The notes under the pieces: model-generated
The model's input: only the letters and a program-made list of their open reading frames with translations
Databases searched by the model: none
What the model was told of the DNA's origin: nothing
Source: Laspinema palackyanum D2c
GTDB taxonomy: Bacteria > Cyanobacteriota > Cyanobacteriia > Cyanobacteriales > Laspinemataceae
NCBI RefSeq assembly: GCF_025370875.1
Contig: NZ_JAMXFD010000018.1
Location: 1 to 64,000 of the forward strand
DNA: 64,000 nucleotides
Reading direction: 5' to 3'
Shown: positions 27,614 through 37,317 of the stretch, one piece after another
Layout: every line of letters begins with the position of its first letter
Numbering within the stretch: position 1 is the stretch's first letter
Position numbers and translations under genes: made by a program

Positions 27614-28655
27614 GAATTAGTTTTACAGCACCCTAAAAACGGCACAGACAAACGGGGTTTGGCTGAAGTTGAGATCCCCGAGCGGATCGAGACCCAAAAC
27701 ATTGCTTTTATGGGTATAGACCTCTTGCATCATTCGGAAACGTTCCCCTTTGTGAACCTAATCCAGGGTTAGGGCATCTAAAAGATGGAACAGGGGGAAT
27801 TAAAACCTGAGATCTTATTTTGAACCGCTAAACTTCTCAACTATTCGTTTAGCTAAAGCCACAGCATTCCCACACTTGAAAAAAATAGAGTGGATTCATC
27901 AAAGAACAGCTATCACTATTTTAAGCAAAAGTGGCGAGTTTTCGGGATATCTTCGCTCTGGGTCCCTATCGGAGTAGCTCCGAGGGAGGGACGCAATTTG
28001 CACTCAGGCAATGGTGCATCCGGAGAAGTAGGTTAGTTCCCTGAAAAATGTTGGAAACCTGGGAAGGGCGCGATCGCGAATGGGTGTTCAATTCCCAGTA
28101 GGACATCCCCCCTCAAAAAGTGGGCTATTTCTGAGGGTTCCAAAACGGGTCAGGGTGCAAAGCGTTACCGCCTAAAAGTCCTTGACCCTTGAACTTTTTG
28201 GTGGAGGCGTTCCAAAAGTGCCATGAGTTAACCCCTTCCATCAATCCAGACCTACTCCGGCGGAGGAATTCTTAAAACCCATGAGAATGGTTTGCATCTC
28301 CCGCTCAGCTAGATATAATAACTGACTCAGGAGATGTAGTTGAGATTCTAGCCCTGTCCCAATCGGGTTGACTCAGGAAGAAAAATATGGGGGTGTAGGC
28401 TCCCTCAACAATTGCCCAGGTTGAGCCTGCACGGGTCCTTCAGCGAGTCTTTTAAAAAAATCAGAGAAAAGGGTAGGTTACGCTTGATGGGGACAAAACT
28501 TCCACCTTTCCCGATGAGAACATGATATGGTTCAAGCCAGTCTTAAGATTATGTTAATAAACTAAGGCTTATAACCCTTGGGAGGGTGCCGATGGCGACT
28601 GGGCCATCCAAGCCCCTGTGAACCGCTATGGCTGTACTATCTGCAACACAACATT
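27614..28655. other. About 1 kb without protein genes
   Basis: No plausible CDS, tRNA or rRNA is visible. It contains a compact hairpin at 27962-27992 (GTCCCT/AGGGAC outer stem, TCGGAG-TAG-CTCCGA inner stem) and a looser GGGTCA/TGACCC pairing near 28151-28194. The right end holds the leader of the amidase gene. A non-coding RNA is possible but not shown. Confidence 0.4.
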
Positions 28656-30443
28656 ATGAGAAATTGGGTGAAACCGCAAATATTTTCTTGGCTACTCCCA
28701 ACGGCAACTGCCGTGTTACTATTATCCGCTCCCGCGCAAGCGGCTAGGCTGGAATATTGGCGTTTTGATACAGATCAAAACCGACTGCATTTTACCACTG
28801 CCGGGGGGGTTCAACCCACAGCGCAATTAATCGCCAATCCCACACGCCTGGTGATTGATTTGCCCGGGACTACCCTGGATCGCTCCACGGTCACTCAGCC
28901 CCTTGGCAGTCCAGGATTTCAGTCCATTCGGGTGGGACAATTTGAGGCAAACATCACCCGATTAGTCATTGAATTAAGCCCGGGTTATACCCTAGATCCG
29001 CAACAGGTCCAGTTCCGGGGAATCACTCCCACGGAATGGACCGTGGACTTACCCACCCCTGAACGAATTGGTGCCGCATCAACTGGAGTGGGGGCAACTG
29101 CACCACCGGCTCAATCCGGCAGCGGAGTTCAAATCGAAAATGTTCAGGTGACCCCGGATGGATTTTTTATCCGGACCCGAGGGGGACAGCCGCAAGTCAA
29201 AATGGAGCGGAGTAGCGATCGCTCCTTATATGTAGATATCCCCGGGGCCACCATCTCGCCCAACATGGGGTCACGAGACCAAATGCTCGATCGCCACGGG
29301 GTGGCTCGCATGAGTGTCCGACCCCTAGACGGGTCAACTCCGGGAGTGCGCGTGACATTCGTCTTATCGGATACTAACTCCAATTGGCAGGTCACCGCCA
29401 GCAACCTAGGTGGGGTGGTGGTTCTGCCCGGTCCTCAAGGTTCTGGGGTCGGGCCTGGGTCTGTCGCAATGGCGCAGAATCCCACGAGCGATCGCCGAGT
29501 CACCATTGAAGGCATCGAACTACAACAAGATGGGTCCCAAATTTTAATCAAATCCAATCAACCGTTCACCTACACCAGCGAATGGGACCGGGCTTCAGGG
29601 GCTTATCGCATCGTCATTCCCTCAGCCCAGTTAGGCAATGGGGTCCAACCTCCTCAGTCTACGAATCGGGGTGCTTTTTTATGGGTGAAGTTGCAGCAAG
29701 AAGACCCCCAAACTGTGGCAATTCTGGTCCAACCCGCAGCCGGGGTAAGGATTGGACCCCTGACCCAACCCAGTCCACAATTGCTCTCGGTTACCCTACA
29801 ACGGTCGGGTAACATGGCAGCGGTCCCGAACTCCAGCACCTCGATTCCCACCGCCCCGGCACCGATGAGTTATCCCGCCCCCTCGCCGATGCGATCGCGA
29901 GATGGCAGACGAGTGGTGGTCATCGATGCGGGACATGGCGGCGGAGACCCCGGTGCCGTTGGCATTGGGGGAATCCAAGAAAAGGAAATCGTCATGGACA
30001 TTTCCAACCAGGTGGCAAGACTTTTAGAACAAAATGGCGTCCAAATTGTGATGACTCGTCAGGATGACCGGGAAATCGATTTAGCGCCTCGGGTTCAACT
30101 GGCCAACCGGGTCAATGCAGATATTTTTGTTAGCATTCACGCCAATGCGATTGATATGAGTCGCCCGGATGTGAATGGCATTGAGACTTATTATTATTCC
30201 AGTGGTCAGCGTCTAGCTCAAACGATTCATAATAGCCTGTTGCAAGGGACTGGCGCTCGCGATCGCCGGGTGCGGCAATCGCGATTCTATGTCTTGCGCC
30301 ATACCTCCATGCCTGCAGTTTTACTGGAAGTCGGGTTTGTCACAGGTGCAGAAGATGCCCCTCGGCTGGCCAATGCCGCTTACCGGACTCAATTAGCTCA
30401 GGCGATCGTCCAGGGTATTCTACAATACCTGCAAAATCCCTAG
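28656..30443 (+). CDS. N-acetylmuramoyl-L-alanine amidase with AMIN domains
   Basis: I use the ATG at 28656 (MRNWVKPQIF), because the preceding frame is not signal-peptide-like; the protein has 595 residues. Residues 1-30 are a signal peptide ending in APAQA. One or two AMIN domains follow (about 30-135 and about 185-280), which target septal cell wall. A serine/proline linker leads to the Amidase_3 domain (about 415-595). It has VIDAGHGGGDPGAVG with the first zinc histidine, the KEIVMDIS glutamate region, VSIHANA with the second histidine, and LLEVGFVTG with the catalytic glutamate. It cuts the bond between MurNAc and L-alanine during cell separation. murI follows in the same direction. Confidence 0.93.
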   Translation: MRNWVKPQIFSWLLPTATAVLLLSAPAQAARLEYWRFDTDQNRLHFTTAGGVQPTAQLIANPTRLVIDLPGTTLDRSTVTQPLGSPGFQSIRVGQFEANITRLVIELSPGYTLDPQQVQFRGITPTEWTVDLPTPERIGAASTGVGATAPPAQSGSGVQIENVQVTPDGFFIRTRGGQPQVKMERSSDRSLYVDIPGATISPNMGSRDQMLDRHGVARMSVRPLDGSTPGVRVTFVLSDTNSNWQVTASNLGGVVVLPGPQGSGVGPGSVAMAQNPTSDRRVTIEGIELQQDGSQILIKSNQPFTYTSEWDRASGAYRIVIPSAQLGNGVQPPQSTNRGAFLWVKLQQEDPQTVAILVQPAAGVRIGPLTQPSPQLLSVTLQRSGNMAAVPNSSTSIPTAPAPMSYPAPSPMRSRDGRRVVVIDAGHGGGDPGAVGIGGIQEKEIVMDISNQVARLLEQNGVQIVMTRQDDREIDLAPRVQLANRVNADIFVSIHANAIDMSRPDVNGIETYYYSSGQRLAQTIHNSLLQGTGARDRRVRQSRFYVLRHTSMPAVLLEVGFVTGAEDAPRLANAAYRTQLAQAIVQGILQYLQNP

Positions 30444-30539
30444 TCCGCCTCAAAATGGGAAATCTTTCTGAAAGATTCCCGAATTTTGGCTCCTGACTGC
30501 TGATTTCTAACCCATACACTTGAAGCAAATCAACCACCC

Positions 30540-31508
30540 GTGTCTAACTTTTTTGAGTCTGACCTGCGTCCCTTGCATGACGATTGTCCAGGACAAAGCG
30601 ATGGGTTTGTCCGCAATACTGGCTCTGACTATCTCTCCAGTTCCATTGCGGGTTCCCCACCCTATACCCCTGGATCTGATGGCAACAACCAACGACCGAG
30701 AATAGGGGTTTTTGACAGTGGTCTGGGGGGCCTGACTGTCTTGCGAGAACTCTACCGCCAACTTCCCCAGGAATCCATTCTTTATTTTGGGGATACCGCT
30801 CGTCTTCCTTATGGCACTCGCTCTCAAGCCGAAATTGTCCAATTTGTGCGCGAGATTCTCCACTGGATGATGACGGAAAATGTCAAAATGGTCATTATGG
30901 CCTGCAATACCAGTTCCGCTCTCGCTCTGGAAATGGTGCAAGCGGAGTTTCCAGTGCCGATGTTGGGCGTAATTTTACCCGGTGCTCGGGCAGCGGTCAG
31001 TCAAGGTCGCCGGATTGGGGTGATTGCGACCCCGGCAACGGCGGCAAGTAATGCCTATCGCCGTGCGATTCAAGAAATGAATCCAGAGTCGAGGGTTTGG
31101 CAAGTGGGTTGTCCCGAGTTCGTCCCTTTAATTGAAGGCAACCTGATTAATGACCCTTACACGATGGAGGTGGCCCGGGAATATTTGGCTCCTCTACAAG
31201 AGCAGCAAATCGATACGTTGGTTTATGGCTGTACTCACTATCCCCTGTTAGCTCCTGTTTTCAAGAGTATTTTGCCGAGTTCGGTTCAGTTGGTGGATCC
31301 GGCTGTTCATGTGGTGGCAGCGGCGGCCCGGGAGTTGGAGATGTTAGGGTTACGCGAGACTCGTCCGGCACTCCCGACTCGATTTACGGTGAGTGGTTGT
31401 GCTCAAGAGTTTGCTCAACGGGCGGTGCACTTGCTCGGATGTACTCCCGTGGTGTCCAAGGTGTGTTTACCTGTCTTAGAAGGTCAGCCTTTGCCGGTCG
31501 AACCTTGA
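30540..31508 (+). CDS. murI: Glutamate racemase
   Basis: The enzyme makes D-glutamate for peptidoglycan. The core starts at RIGVFDSGLGGLTVL. Both catalytic cysteines are present (in MACNTSSA and in YGCTHYPLL), as are FGDTARLPYG and the conserved PAxxA region. The frame extends upstream through about 55 extra residues to a GTG at 30540, with no ATG in phase. The real start may be a later non-ATG codon, so the N-terminus is uncertain. The gene lies 96 bp after the amidase on the same strand, an order also seen in other cyanobacteria. Confidence 0.94.
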   Translation: MSNFFESDLRPLHDDCPGQSDGFVRNTGSDYLSSSIAGSPPYTPGSDGNNQRPRIGVFDSGLGGLTVLRELYRQLPQESILYFGDTARLPYGTRSQAEIVQFVREILHWMMTENVKMVIMACNTSSALALEMVQAEFPVPMLGVILPGARAAVSQGRRIGVIATPATAASNAYRRAIQEMNPESRVWQVGCPEFVPLIEGNLINDPYTMEVAREYLAPLQEQQIDTLVYGCTHYPLLAPVFKSILPSSVQLVDPAVHVVAAAARELEMLGLRETRPALPTRFTVSGCAQEFAQRAVHLLGCTPVVSKVCLPVLEGQPLPVEP

Positions 31509-31792
31509 GCAACAGGCTGTTCCAAATTGCGCTGAGCATCAAGGCGACCTGTTGCCCGATGGAGATTGGGTTGGGGTCGCCTTGGTTGATAAATTTTGGG
31601 GTTCTGGCTTCTAGGTTCTGGTGTGTAACGACCTCTCGGTGAGGCGATCGCCCCAGGTCCGGTTATTTTAAGGGGGGCGAGGGAATTTGTGACGAATCAC
31701 TGGAGTCGAAAGCGATCGCCACTTCGTTTGAAGGCGATCGCTCTGCTACCGAAATAGTTCTCCTGCATCTGAATCGGAGCAGGAACACTGCT

Positions 31793-31960
31793 TCAGGGTC
31801 TTGAACTTGACCCTTTCGCGTGTCGCCCTGCCAAACTCAAGAGCAAATAAATGGTTAACAAATAACCTGTTGCCAGAACCGGAATAATCAAAGGCATATC
31901 AGTGTAAGTCATAGTACGGCCAGAAATGAAAGCGTAAGAGTCGTCAACGAAAATAGTCAT
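31793..31960 (-). CDS. Possible 55-residue single-pass membrane protein
   Basis: From the ATG at 31960 the frame reads MTIFVDDSYAFISGRT, then one hydrophobic segment (about residues 24-44, MPLIIPVLATGYLLTIYLLL), then a short basic tail. The layout resembles small subunits of photosynthetic or respiratory complexes, but I cannot match it to a named one. No clear ribosome site precedes it. It sits in an otherwise gene-free stretch, so it may be a real small gene or chance. A TTG would extend it to 31999. Confidence 0.35.
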   Translation of the reverse strand: MTIFVDDSYAFISGRTMTYTDMPLIIPVLATGYLLTIYLLLSLAGRHAKGSSSRP

Positions 31961-32252
31961 AGGAATTCTGTCAGCACTTTCAAGCAGAATTTGCTTCAAA
32001 ATACTGGCACGGGCCTGGTCAGACCCATATAGCCGCTCGGTGAAAACCCTTTTCTTAATCTTGAGGACCTATAGAGGATTTCCCAAACCCCTCTAGTTAC
32101 CGCTGTAACCTTCAAAGCTGGAAATACATCCCTTCCAAAAGATCTCTATCGTTCTGGGTTTTCTAAGGATCCCACGGATCCCGAGCCAATGAAACAGTGT
32201 GAATGGGAGTGGTGAATGCCAAACCCCATGCCATCGGTCTTGCGGTGACCGA

Positions 32253-32417
32253 GAAAAACCCACTCTAGGTTTTTCGGGGTTCTGGCTACTCCTTGCTTTC
32301 CCAACGCAATCAACGGCTTGGGAGCGAACGAAAAACAAGAAGCGAGCATCAAAGAAAATCCAGACTGAAAGCCACCCGCCTGGGGTTTACTGAACGTAAC
32401 CCACTCTGGGTTTTTTT
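32253..32417. terminator. Two related hairpins between murI and sds
   Basis: GAAAAACC-CACTCTA-GGTTTTTC (32253-32275) and AACCC-ACTCT-GGGTT followed by five Ts (32398-32417) share the AACCCACTCT core. The second has the form of a short Rho-independent terminator on the plus strand. They lie some 750-900 bp past murI, so which transcript they end is unclear. Confidence 0.4.
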
Positions 32418-32777
32418 CTCATCCATTTACCCAATCCATATCCCAAGCCCCAAGTCACCTAGGAGAAGTTCTGATTCTTAAAATCAGTCACCTAGCTAAC
32501 AATCTATGACTTGATGGGTGCAGGGAGCCAAACCAAACTGGGTAGCGTCGCTACGCCTACGGAGTGAATCTTTAAATTCTTACTTTCTACCCTAACACAA
32601 GCGGGTCAAGTTTTCCAGGGTTTCCTCAACTTTATTTAACAATTCTTTAAAAAGAAGCCAAGATCTCGGTCCGATGAGCTTTTCAGGATATTTTTACAAG
32701 AAAAGTGTCGGATCGGGAGAGGCTTCGCTTAGAATATATGTAAAATTTCGTAACTTTACGTCTGAGTCGGCCTATCC

Positions 32778-33749
32778 ATGACCTCAACCACCTCCCTATT
32801 TTCCCCGGTTGAAGCAGACCTGCGGTTGTTAACCGAGAACCTGAAACAGCTAGTTGGTGCCCGTCACCCCATTTTGTTCGCTGCGGCGGAGTACCTTTTT
32901 GGGGCCAAGGGAAAACGGATGAGGCCAGCAATCGTGCTGTTGCTCTCGCGGGCCTTGTCACCCGATGGAGAGATCACCCCTCGTCATCGACGATTAGCAG
33001 AAATCACGGAAATGATCCACACTGCCAGCTTAGTCCACGATGATGTCGTGGACGAATCGGAACTCCGCCGAGGAGTGCCGACGGTTCATAGTCGATTTGG
33101 CAATCGTGTTGCGGTGTTAGCTGGGGATTTCCTGTTTGCTCAATCGAGCTGGTATTTAGCCAATTTAGATAACTTAGAAGTGGTCAAATTGCTCTCGGAA
33201 GTGATTATGAATCTAGCCGAGGGAGAGATTCAGCAAGGGCTGAATCGATTTGACAGCAGTTTAGGAATTGAAGCTTACCTAGAAAAAAGCTACTATAAAA
33301 CCGCCTCCTTAATTGCCAACAGTTCTAAAGCGGCGGGTATATTAAGTGAGGTAGATGCCGAATTGGCCGAAAACTTCTATCAATATGGACGCCAGATTGG
33401 TCTAGCGTTTCAAATTGTGGATGATATCTTAGACTTCACGGGTTCAACAGATGTTTTAGGAAAAAATGCGGGTTCGGACCTCAGCAGTGGCAATCTGACG
33501 GCACCGACATTATATGCGTTGGAAGAAAAACCCTATTTAGAGGTTTTAATAGAGCGGGAGTTTGCCGAAGAGGAGGATTTAGCCGAGGCGATCGCCTTGA
33601 TTAAAGACTCCAATGGCATCCCTCGCGCCAGGGAATTGGCCGCTTTCCATGCTCGGGATGCGGTCAAGCACTTAGATGGGCTGCCCCCAGGCGAATGTCA
33701 TCAAGCCTTGGTAAAGTTAGCGGATTATGTCCTGAGTCGCTTGTATTAG
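32778..33749 (+). CDS. sds: Solanesyl diphosphate synthase (all-trans polyprenyl synthase)
   Basis: The 323-residue product matches cyanobacterial solanesyl diphosphate synthase, which builds the C45 side chain of plastoquinone. Both Asp-rich motifs are present: first VHDDVVDES (DDxxD, about residues 93-97) and second VDDILDFTG (about 220-224), along with AKGKRMRP and FQIVDDI. The ATG gives the standard N-terminus MTSTTSLFSPVEADL. It lies downstream of murI in the same direction, with more than 1 kb between. Chain length is inferred from family similarity, not read from the sequence. Confidence 0.93.
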   Translation: MTSTTSLFSPVEADLRLLTENLKQLVGARHPILFAAAEYLFGAKGKRMRPAIVLLLSRALSPDGEITPRHRRLAEITEMIHTASLVHDDVVDESELRRGVPTVHSRFGNRVAVLAGDFLFAQSSWYLANLDNLEVVKLLSEVIMNLAEGEIQQGLNRFDSSLGIEAYLEKSYYKTASLIANSSKAAGILSEVDAELAENFYQYGRQIGLAFQIVDDILDFTGSTDVLGKNAGSDLSSGNLTAPTLYALEEKPYLEVLIEREFAEEEDLAEAIALIKDSNGIPRARELAAFHARDAVKHLDGLPPGECHQALVKLADYVLSRLY

Positions 33750-34315
33750 CAATGAGCGTTCAGCCGGTCAGTTGGATCCTTATGTAGCGAAATCGTACCG
33801 AGGATGAACCGTTAACGGTCCGTTGAGGGTGTTAAGGGTTCTGAGACGATCGCAGTTGATGGCTCTAGTCTTCCACGGACGCGATCGCGCTTAACCCTTG
33901 CTCCGGAAATTGCGATCGCCATTCAAGTTGCTCATCAAGTTGCCCAATTTTCCTCTGCCATTTCGGGACCTCTGCTGCGGCAGTGGCACCGAAACCCAGC
34001 AATAAAGGAGGGAATTTGCCAACAAGGGTCTAGTGCTTAGGCCCTTGAGCGAATGAACCGGGAGCGTTTTTGTGGAATAGATCCATCAATGGGGTGGAAA
34101 TATTCACCCGACAACCGATTTAACAAAGCGGTTGCCGGGTTAACAGAGTGCGAAAAAGACAGAAAACCCGACCGACAAGGGCAAATCCGATCGCCCTTAC
34201 CATCCCGGTGAGCCGGACTAACCCTTTGCCATCTAGCTATTTCTCCAGACTGTTCAGGGGAGAGTTCCTCCAAAAGGGCTAACCTAACTAAACCGGGACT
34301 CTCCCCGGATCGGAA
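33750..34315. other. Intergenic region, no gene seen
   Basis: This gap contains several HIP1 sites and no plausible gene. A frame on the minus strand (34037-34273) has no start signal or protein-like character. The 3' ends of the convergent sds and hypothetical genes fall here. Confidence 0.4.
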
Positions 34316-34810
34316 TTAGGCAATATCCGGCGGGACCGGGCGAAATTTAAGGGGATTGGTCTGGGGTTGCAAATGTTGTTGTAACTGAGCTTGAATCAGG
34401 GTTTGAAGGTCCTGACGGCGGACCTCCGTCCCGGCGGAAACATCTCCTGATTTTTCAAAAAAAACCACACTATCGAGGGTATCAATTGCCACCATCTGAA
34501 ATAAAATATGAATGACCGGGACCGGCACAGCGACTGCTTGTGAATCTTTGGGAGCATAAGCACCGTTGCTGGCGTCCTTAACTGAAGGAAAAGCATAAAT
34601 TACCTGTTTCTCAAGATCCGGTTGAGCGCGATTGCGTAACGCCGTCACCATCCAACGTTGATTAAGAGTTTGCAGGATATAATACTGGGAATGGCGCAAT
34701 TGCAAAGCCAGTTGCTTCAACGCTGGCGCGATCGCAGCCACGATACCAGGAGTTTGACCATCTTGGGGTGCATTGTCAATCAGAAGCTGAACTTGTCGAT
34801 CTAAATTCAT
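34316..34810 (-). CDS. 165-residue conserved hypothetical protein
   Basis: I choose the ATG at 34810 (MNLDRQVQLLIDNAPQDG); a longer frame back to 34903 would overlap hetZ. The protein is cytoplasmic and mostly helical at first (GIVAAIAPALKQLALQLRHSQYY), then beta-rich with VIYAFPSVKDA and VIHILFQMVAIDTLDSVVFF. The family is widespread in cyanobacteria, I believe, but I know no function. It is divergent from hetZ, with 91 bp between start codons, which suggests shared regulation; that is inferred. Confidence 0.7.
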   Translation of the reverse strand: MNLDRQVQLLIDNAPQDGQTPGIVAAIAPALKQLALQLRHSQYYILQTLNQRWMVTALRNRAQPDLEKQVIYAFPSVKDASNGAYAPKDSQAVAVPVPVIHILFQMVAIDTLDSVVFFEKSGDVSAGTEVRRQDLQTLIQAQLQQHLQPQTNPLKFRPVPPDIA

Positions 34811-34901
34811 TGTTAAATAGGTCGAGCTTTCTATCATCCATTTAAGTTTAGCTGTAGTCATCCCTAGCTGGACTAGGGGGTTGATACTTAACAAAACCAC
34901 C

Positions 34902-36071
34902 ATGATGGGAAAAATCGAGGGGAGCGTGGAAGAAGATATTTTTCAACTTCTATTTACAGAACTCCAGCAAAATACCCGTTCTTCTGACCAAAAATGCCGG
35001 GAAGTCGCCGATCGCATTGCGGCAGAAGTTAACCGGATTTGCCAAGAAAGTCAAAGAATTAAAGCATCAGGAGAAGAAGAAAAATGGAGAGTGACCTTAT
35101 CTCGGCATCGCTTACAGCAATGTCTCTTTTATTATAATTTTGGGGCGCGAGGGGGGAGAGTGGAATTACACAGTACCCTCAGTGCGATGGTTTATCGCTA
35201 TATCACGCCGCCTCAAATCCAGTCGAGTTATCAAGCTCGGTTGAACTTGATCGAAGATTTTCTGCAGGGATTTTATGTGGAATCCTTAAATGCCTTTCGA
35301 CGAGAAGCGCAACTGGAGGGAACCTTTTCCCCAACCACCTTGTTAGAACTGTCGGAATATATGGCATTTACCGAACGGTATGCTAAACGGCGGATTCCGC
35401 TATCGGGAGGGCGATCGCAACAACTGCTGATCTTGCGAGCACAAACCTTTTCCCAACAGCAACCGCCAGAAACAACCGTCGATATGGAACAGGCTGCTGA
35501 AGGGTCATCCCTAGACTCAGACCAAACCTGGAATGACTCCTCGGTGCAGCAAGTGCGAAATGCGATGGTCGATCGCGATCTAGAACCTGCTGATGATTCC
35601 TTGCGCGAAACCGTCATCAAAGAAGTGCTGGCTTACTTGCAAGAGAGAGGACAAAACGACTGTGCGGACTATTTTATTTTGCGATTGCAAGATTTACCCA
35701 CCAATGAAATCGAAGAAATTTTAGGCGTGACTCCCAGGCAGCGGGATTACTTACAGCAGCGCTTTAAATATCATTTGATTCGATTTGCTCTCTCTCACCG
35801 CTGGGAACTGGTCCATGAATGGTTAGAAGCCGATTTAGAGCGAAACTTAGGGTTAACCCCGGAACGGTGGCAACAATTTCAAGACAGCCTAGAAGCTCCA
35901 CAACGGAAATTACTCCAATTAAAGCAACAAGGCGCGAAGGATTCAGACATTGCCAAAGACTTAGAATGTACAGTGAACCAAGTGCAGAAACGGTGGTTTA
36001 GACTACTAGAAGCCGCATGGCATCTTCGCAACGAGCGCGATTCCGGAAATAATGCATCTACAGATGAATAG
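34902..36071 (+). CDS. hetZ: HetZ-like protein (heterocyst differentiation family)
   Basis: I take the ATG at 34902 (MMGKIEGSVEED), giving 389 residues. The sequence fits HetZ of Anabaena along its length: EVADRIAAEVNRICQESQRI, RHRLQQCLFYYNFGARGGRVELHSTLSA, YRYITPPQ, ELSEYMAFTERYAKRRIP, and a C-terminal HTH-like region (VTPRQRDYLQQRFKYHLIRFAL and CTVNQVQKRWFRLLEAAW). HetZ is a transcription regulator needed for early heterocyst development, but homologues also occur in filamentous species that make no heterocysts. patU3 follows 11 bp later. Nothing in the window shows that this organism forms heterocysts, so its role here is open. My identification is from memory of the family. Confidence 0.85.
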   Translation: MMGKIEGSVEEDIFQLLFTELQQNTRSSDQKCREVADRIAAEVNRICQESQRIKASGEEEKWRVTLSRHRLQQCLFYYNFGARGGRVELHSTLSAMVYRYITPPQIQSSYQARLNLIEDFLQGFYVESLNAFRREAQLEGTFSPTTLLELSEYMAFTERYAKRRIPLSGGRSQQLLILRAQTFSQQQPPETTVDMEQAAEGSSLDSDQTWNDSSVQQVRNAMVDRDLEPADDSLRETVIKEVLAYLQERGQNDCADYFILRLQDLPTNEIEEILGVTPRQRDYLQQRFKYHLIRFALSHRWELVHEWLEADLERNLGLTPERWQQFQDSLEAPQRKLLQLKQQGAKDSDIAKDLECTVNQVQKRWFRLLEAAWHLRNERDSGNNASTDE

Positions 36072-36082
36072 GGGGGTAAGAC

Positions 36083-37228
36083 ATGGATAGGGACGAGCAA
36101 GTTTTTAACAACCTTGCCAACTCAGAGGCTATTCAAGAGCGAATTCTCGGGTGGCTGTTCCAACTCTCTCAGCCAGACTCGATGCCGCAAATGGAAAAGC
36201 TAACCAGTCCGGAAACACCTCCGGAAGCAGACTTAGACAACCCTTTAGCTCAGAATAACTTAGACCCTCTCGATTCTGAATCATTTGAATCAATCGAGCG
36301 ATCGCCCTCAATCGAGGGTGAATCGGAAGCAGGGTTTACCGAACTGGACGAGGGAGTGAGTCTCAACGGAGAGCGACCACTTAAACCAGGAGAGATACCT
36401 GCCGTGCAAGACCGTTTTTACACACTTGTGAAACGCCGACTGGAAACTGAAATTCAACATCATCCCCCCCTGTTTCCCTGGGAAAATGAGCTGTTGGATT
36501 ATGAACCTGACTATTTAGATTTTCCGGAAGAGAAAAAAGTTCCTGCTTTCGATTGGTTGACCCAGTTGCCCTTGTTGAGTTTGCCTGTTACTCTCCCGGC
36601 GACTGTACTCACCCAACTTTTAGAAGAATGCCGGGTTTTGATCCAATCTTCTTTGCAAGATGGCGCTAAATTAGTCCGTGCTGTAGAAGGATTATTTCCC
36701 GATCGCCGTCCTCAACTCCATCAGTTAGCCGGATGGGCCCTGGCGATGTCTCCAACCCGAGGGTCGAGTGCAGAGGCGATTAATCCCCTGGCAAGTGGAA
36801 CCGTTGATTTTCCCCGCACCTACGAAGGGGCCAGTGCGGATCAGCAAATGGTGCTTTGCTTACTGGCGGCCCGAGAAATTATGGGGACCCTGACCTTAAG
36901 TGTCAGTGCCTCGGGAGGGCCAGTGGAACGACAATGGCTCACCAGTGCCGGAATGTTGAGCATTCGAGTGGAATGTGTTGGGAAACCAAATCACGACCCC
37001 TCTAAACCAACTCAATCTCTAGGCTGTCTGAGAGTTCGGGGCGAATTCCCTTCCGGTGGGACCTTGCAACTGCGCGGCGGTGAGGCTCAATCTACCACCT
37101 CTCGTCCCAATGCCGGATGTTTGCACGTTGAACTGTTTGAGCCACAACCAGACTGCTCCTATGTATTAGAAGTCCGCTTCCATAACGAATACCATAACGC
37201 CCTGACCTTTGTTGTCCGTCTCTCCTAG
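36083..37228 (+). CDS. patU3: PatU3-like protein (heterocyst pattern family)
   Basis: The 381-residue product follows hetZ by 11 bp and has a strong ribosome site (GGGGGGTAAG). The first 110 residues are acidic and low-complexity. The conserved part begins near PGEIPAVQDRFYTLVKRRLE and includes PPLFPWENELLDYE, LTQLPLLSLPVTLPATVL and a C-terminal beta-rich region ending VVRLS. Adjacent hetZ and the overall pattern support PatU3, the partner that modulates HetZ activity in Anabaena. I am less sure than for hetZ because the N-terminus is poorly conserved. Confidence 0.78.
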   Translation: MDRDEQVFNNLANSEAIQERILGWLFQLSQPDSMPQMEKLTSPETPPEADLDNPLAQNNLDPLDSESFESIERSPSIEGESEAGFTELDEGVSLNGERPLKPGEIPAVQDRFYTLVKRRLETEIQHHPPLFPWENELLDYEPDYLDFPEEKKVPAFDWLTQLPLLSLPVTLPATVLTQLLEECRVLIQSSLQDGAKLVRAVEGLFPDRRPQLHQLAGWALAMSPTRGSSAEAINPLASGTVDFPRTYEGASADQQMVLCLLAAREIMGTLTLSVSASGGPVERQWLTSAGMLSIRVECVGKPNHDPSKPTQSLGCLRVRGEFPSGGTLQLRGGEAQSTTSRPNAGCLHVELFEPQPDCSYVLEVRFHNEYHNALTFVVRLS

Positions 37229-37317
37229 TAGAACCGGCAACGGCAGCATTCATTCGCTCTATAGAGTAAATTAGGAAGGAAGAAAGACACTCTTTTGCTC
37301 TTTTATCCTTCATCACT

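Larger units (their letters stand above)
31509..32777. other. Gene-poor stretch between murI and sds
   Basis: Apart from a doubtful small membrane-protein frame at 31793-31960, this 1.3-kb stretch has no plausible gene. It contains two similar hairpins of the form AACCCACTCT(A/G)GGTT at about 32257 and 32398. Near 32544 is a GCGTCGCTACGCC motif of the type scattered in cyanobacterial intergenic DNA. The right end should hold the sds promoter. Confidence 0.4.

Noticed and set aside
27614-28655. Possible tRNA, RNase P RNA or tmRNA in the gap
   Set aside because: No T-loop consensus, CCA-proximal stem or known core motif was found by eye.
34037-34273. 78-residue minus-strand frame downstream of sds
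   Set aside because: No start signal, no family resemblance.
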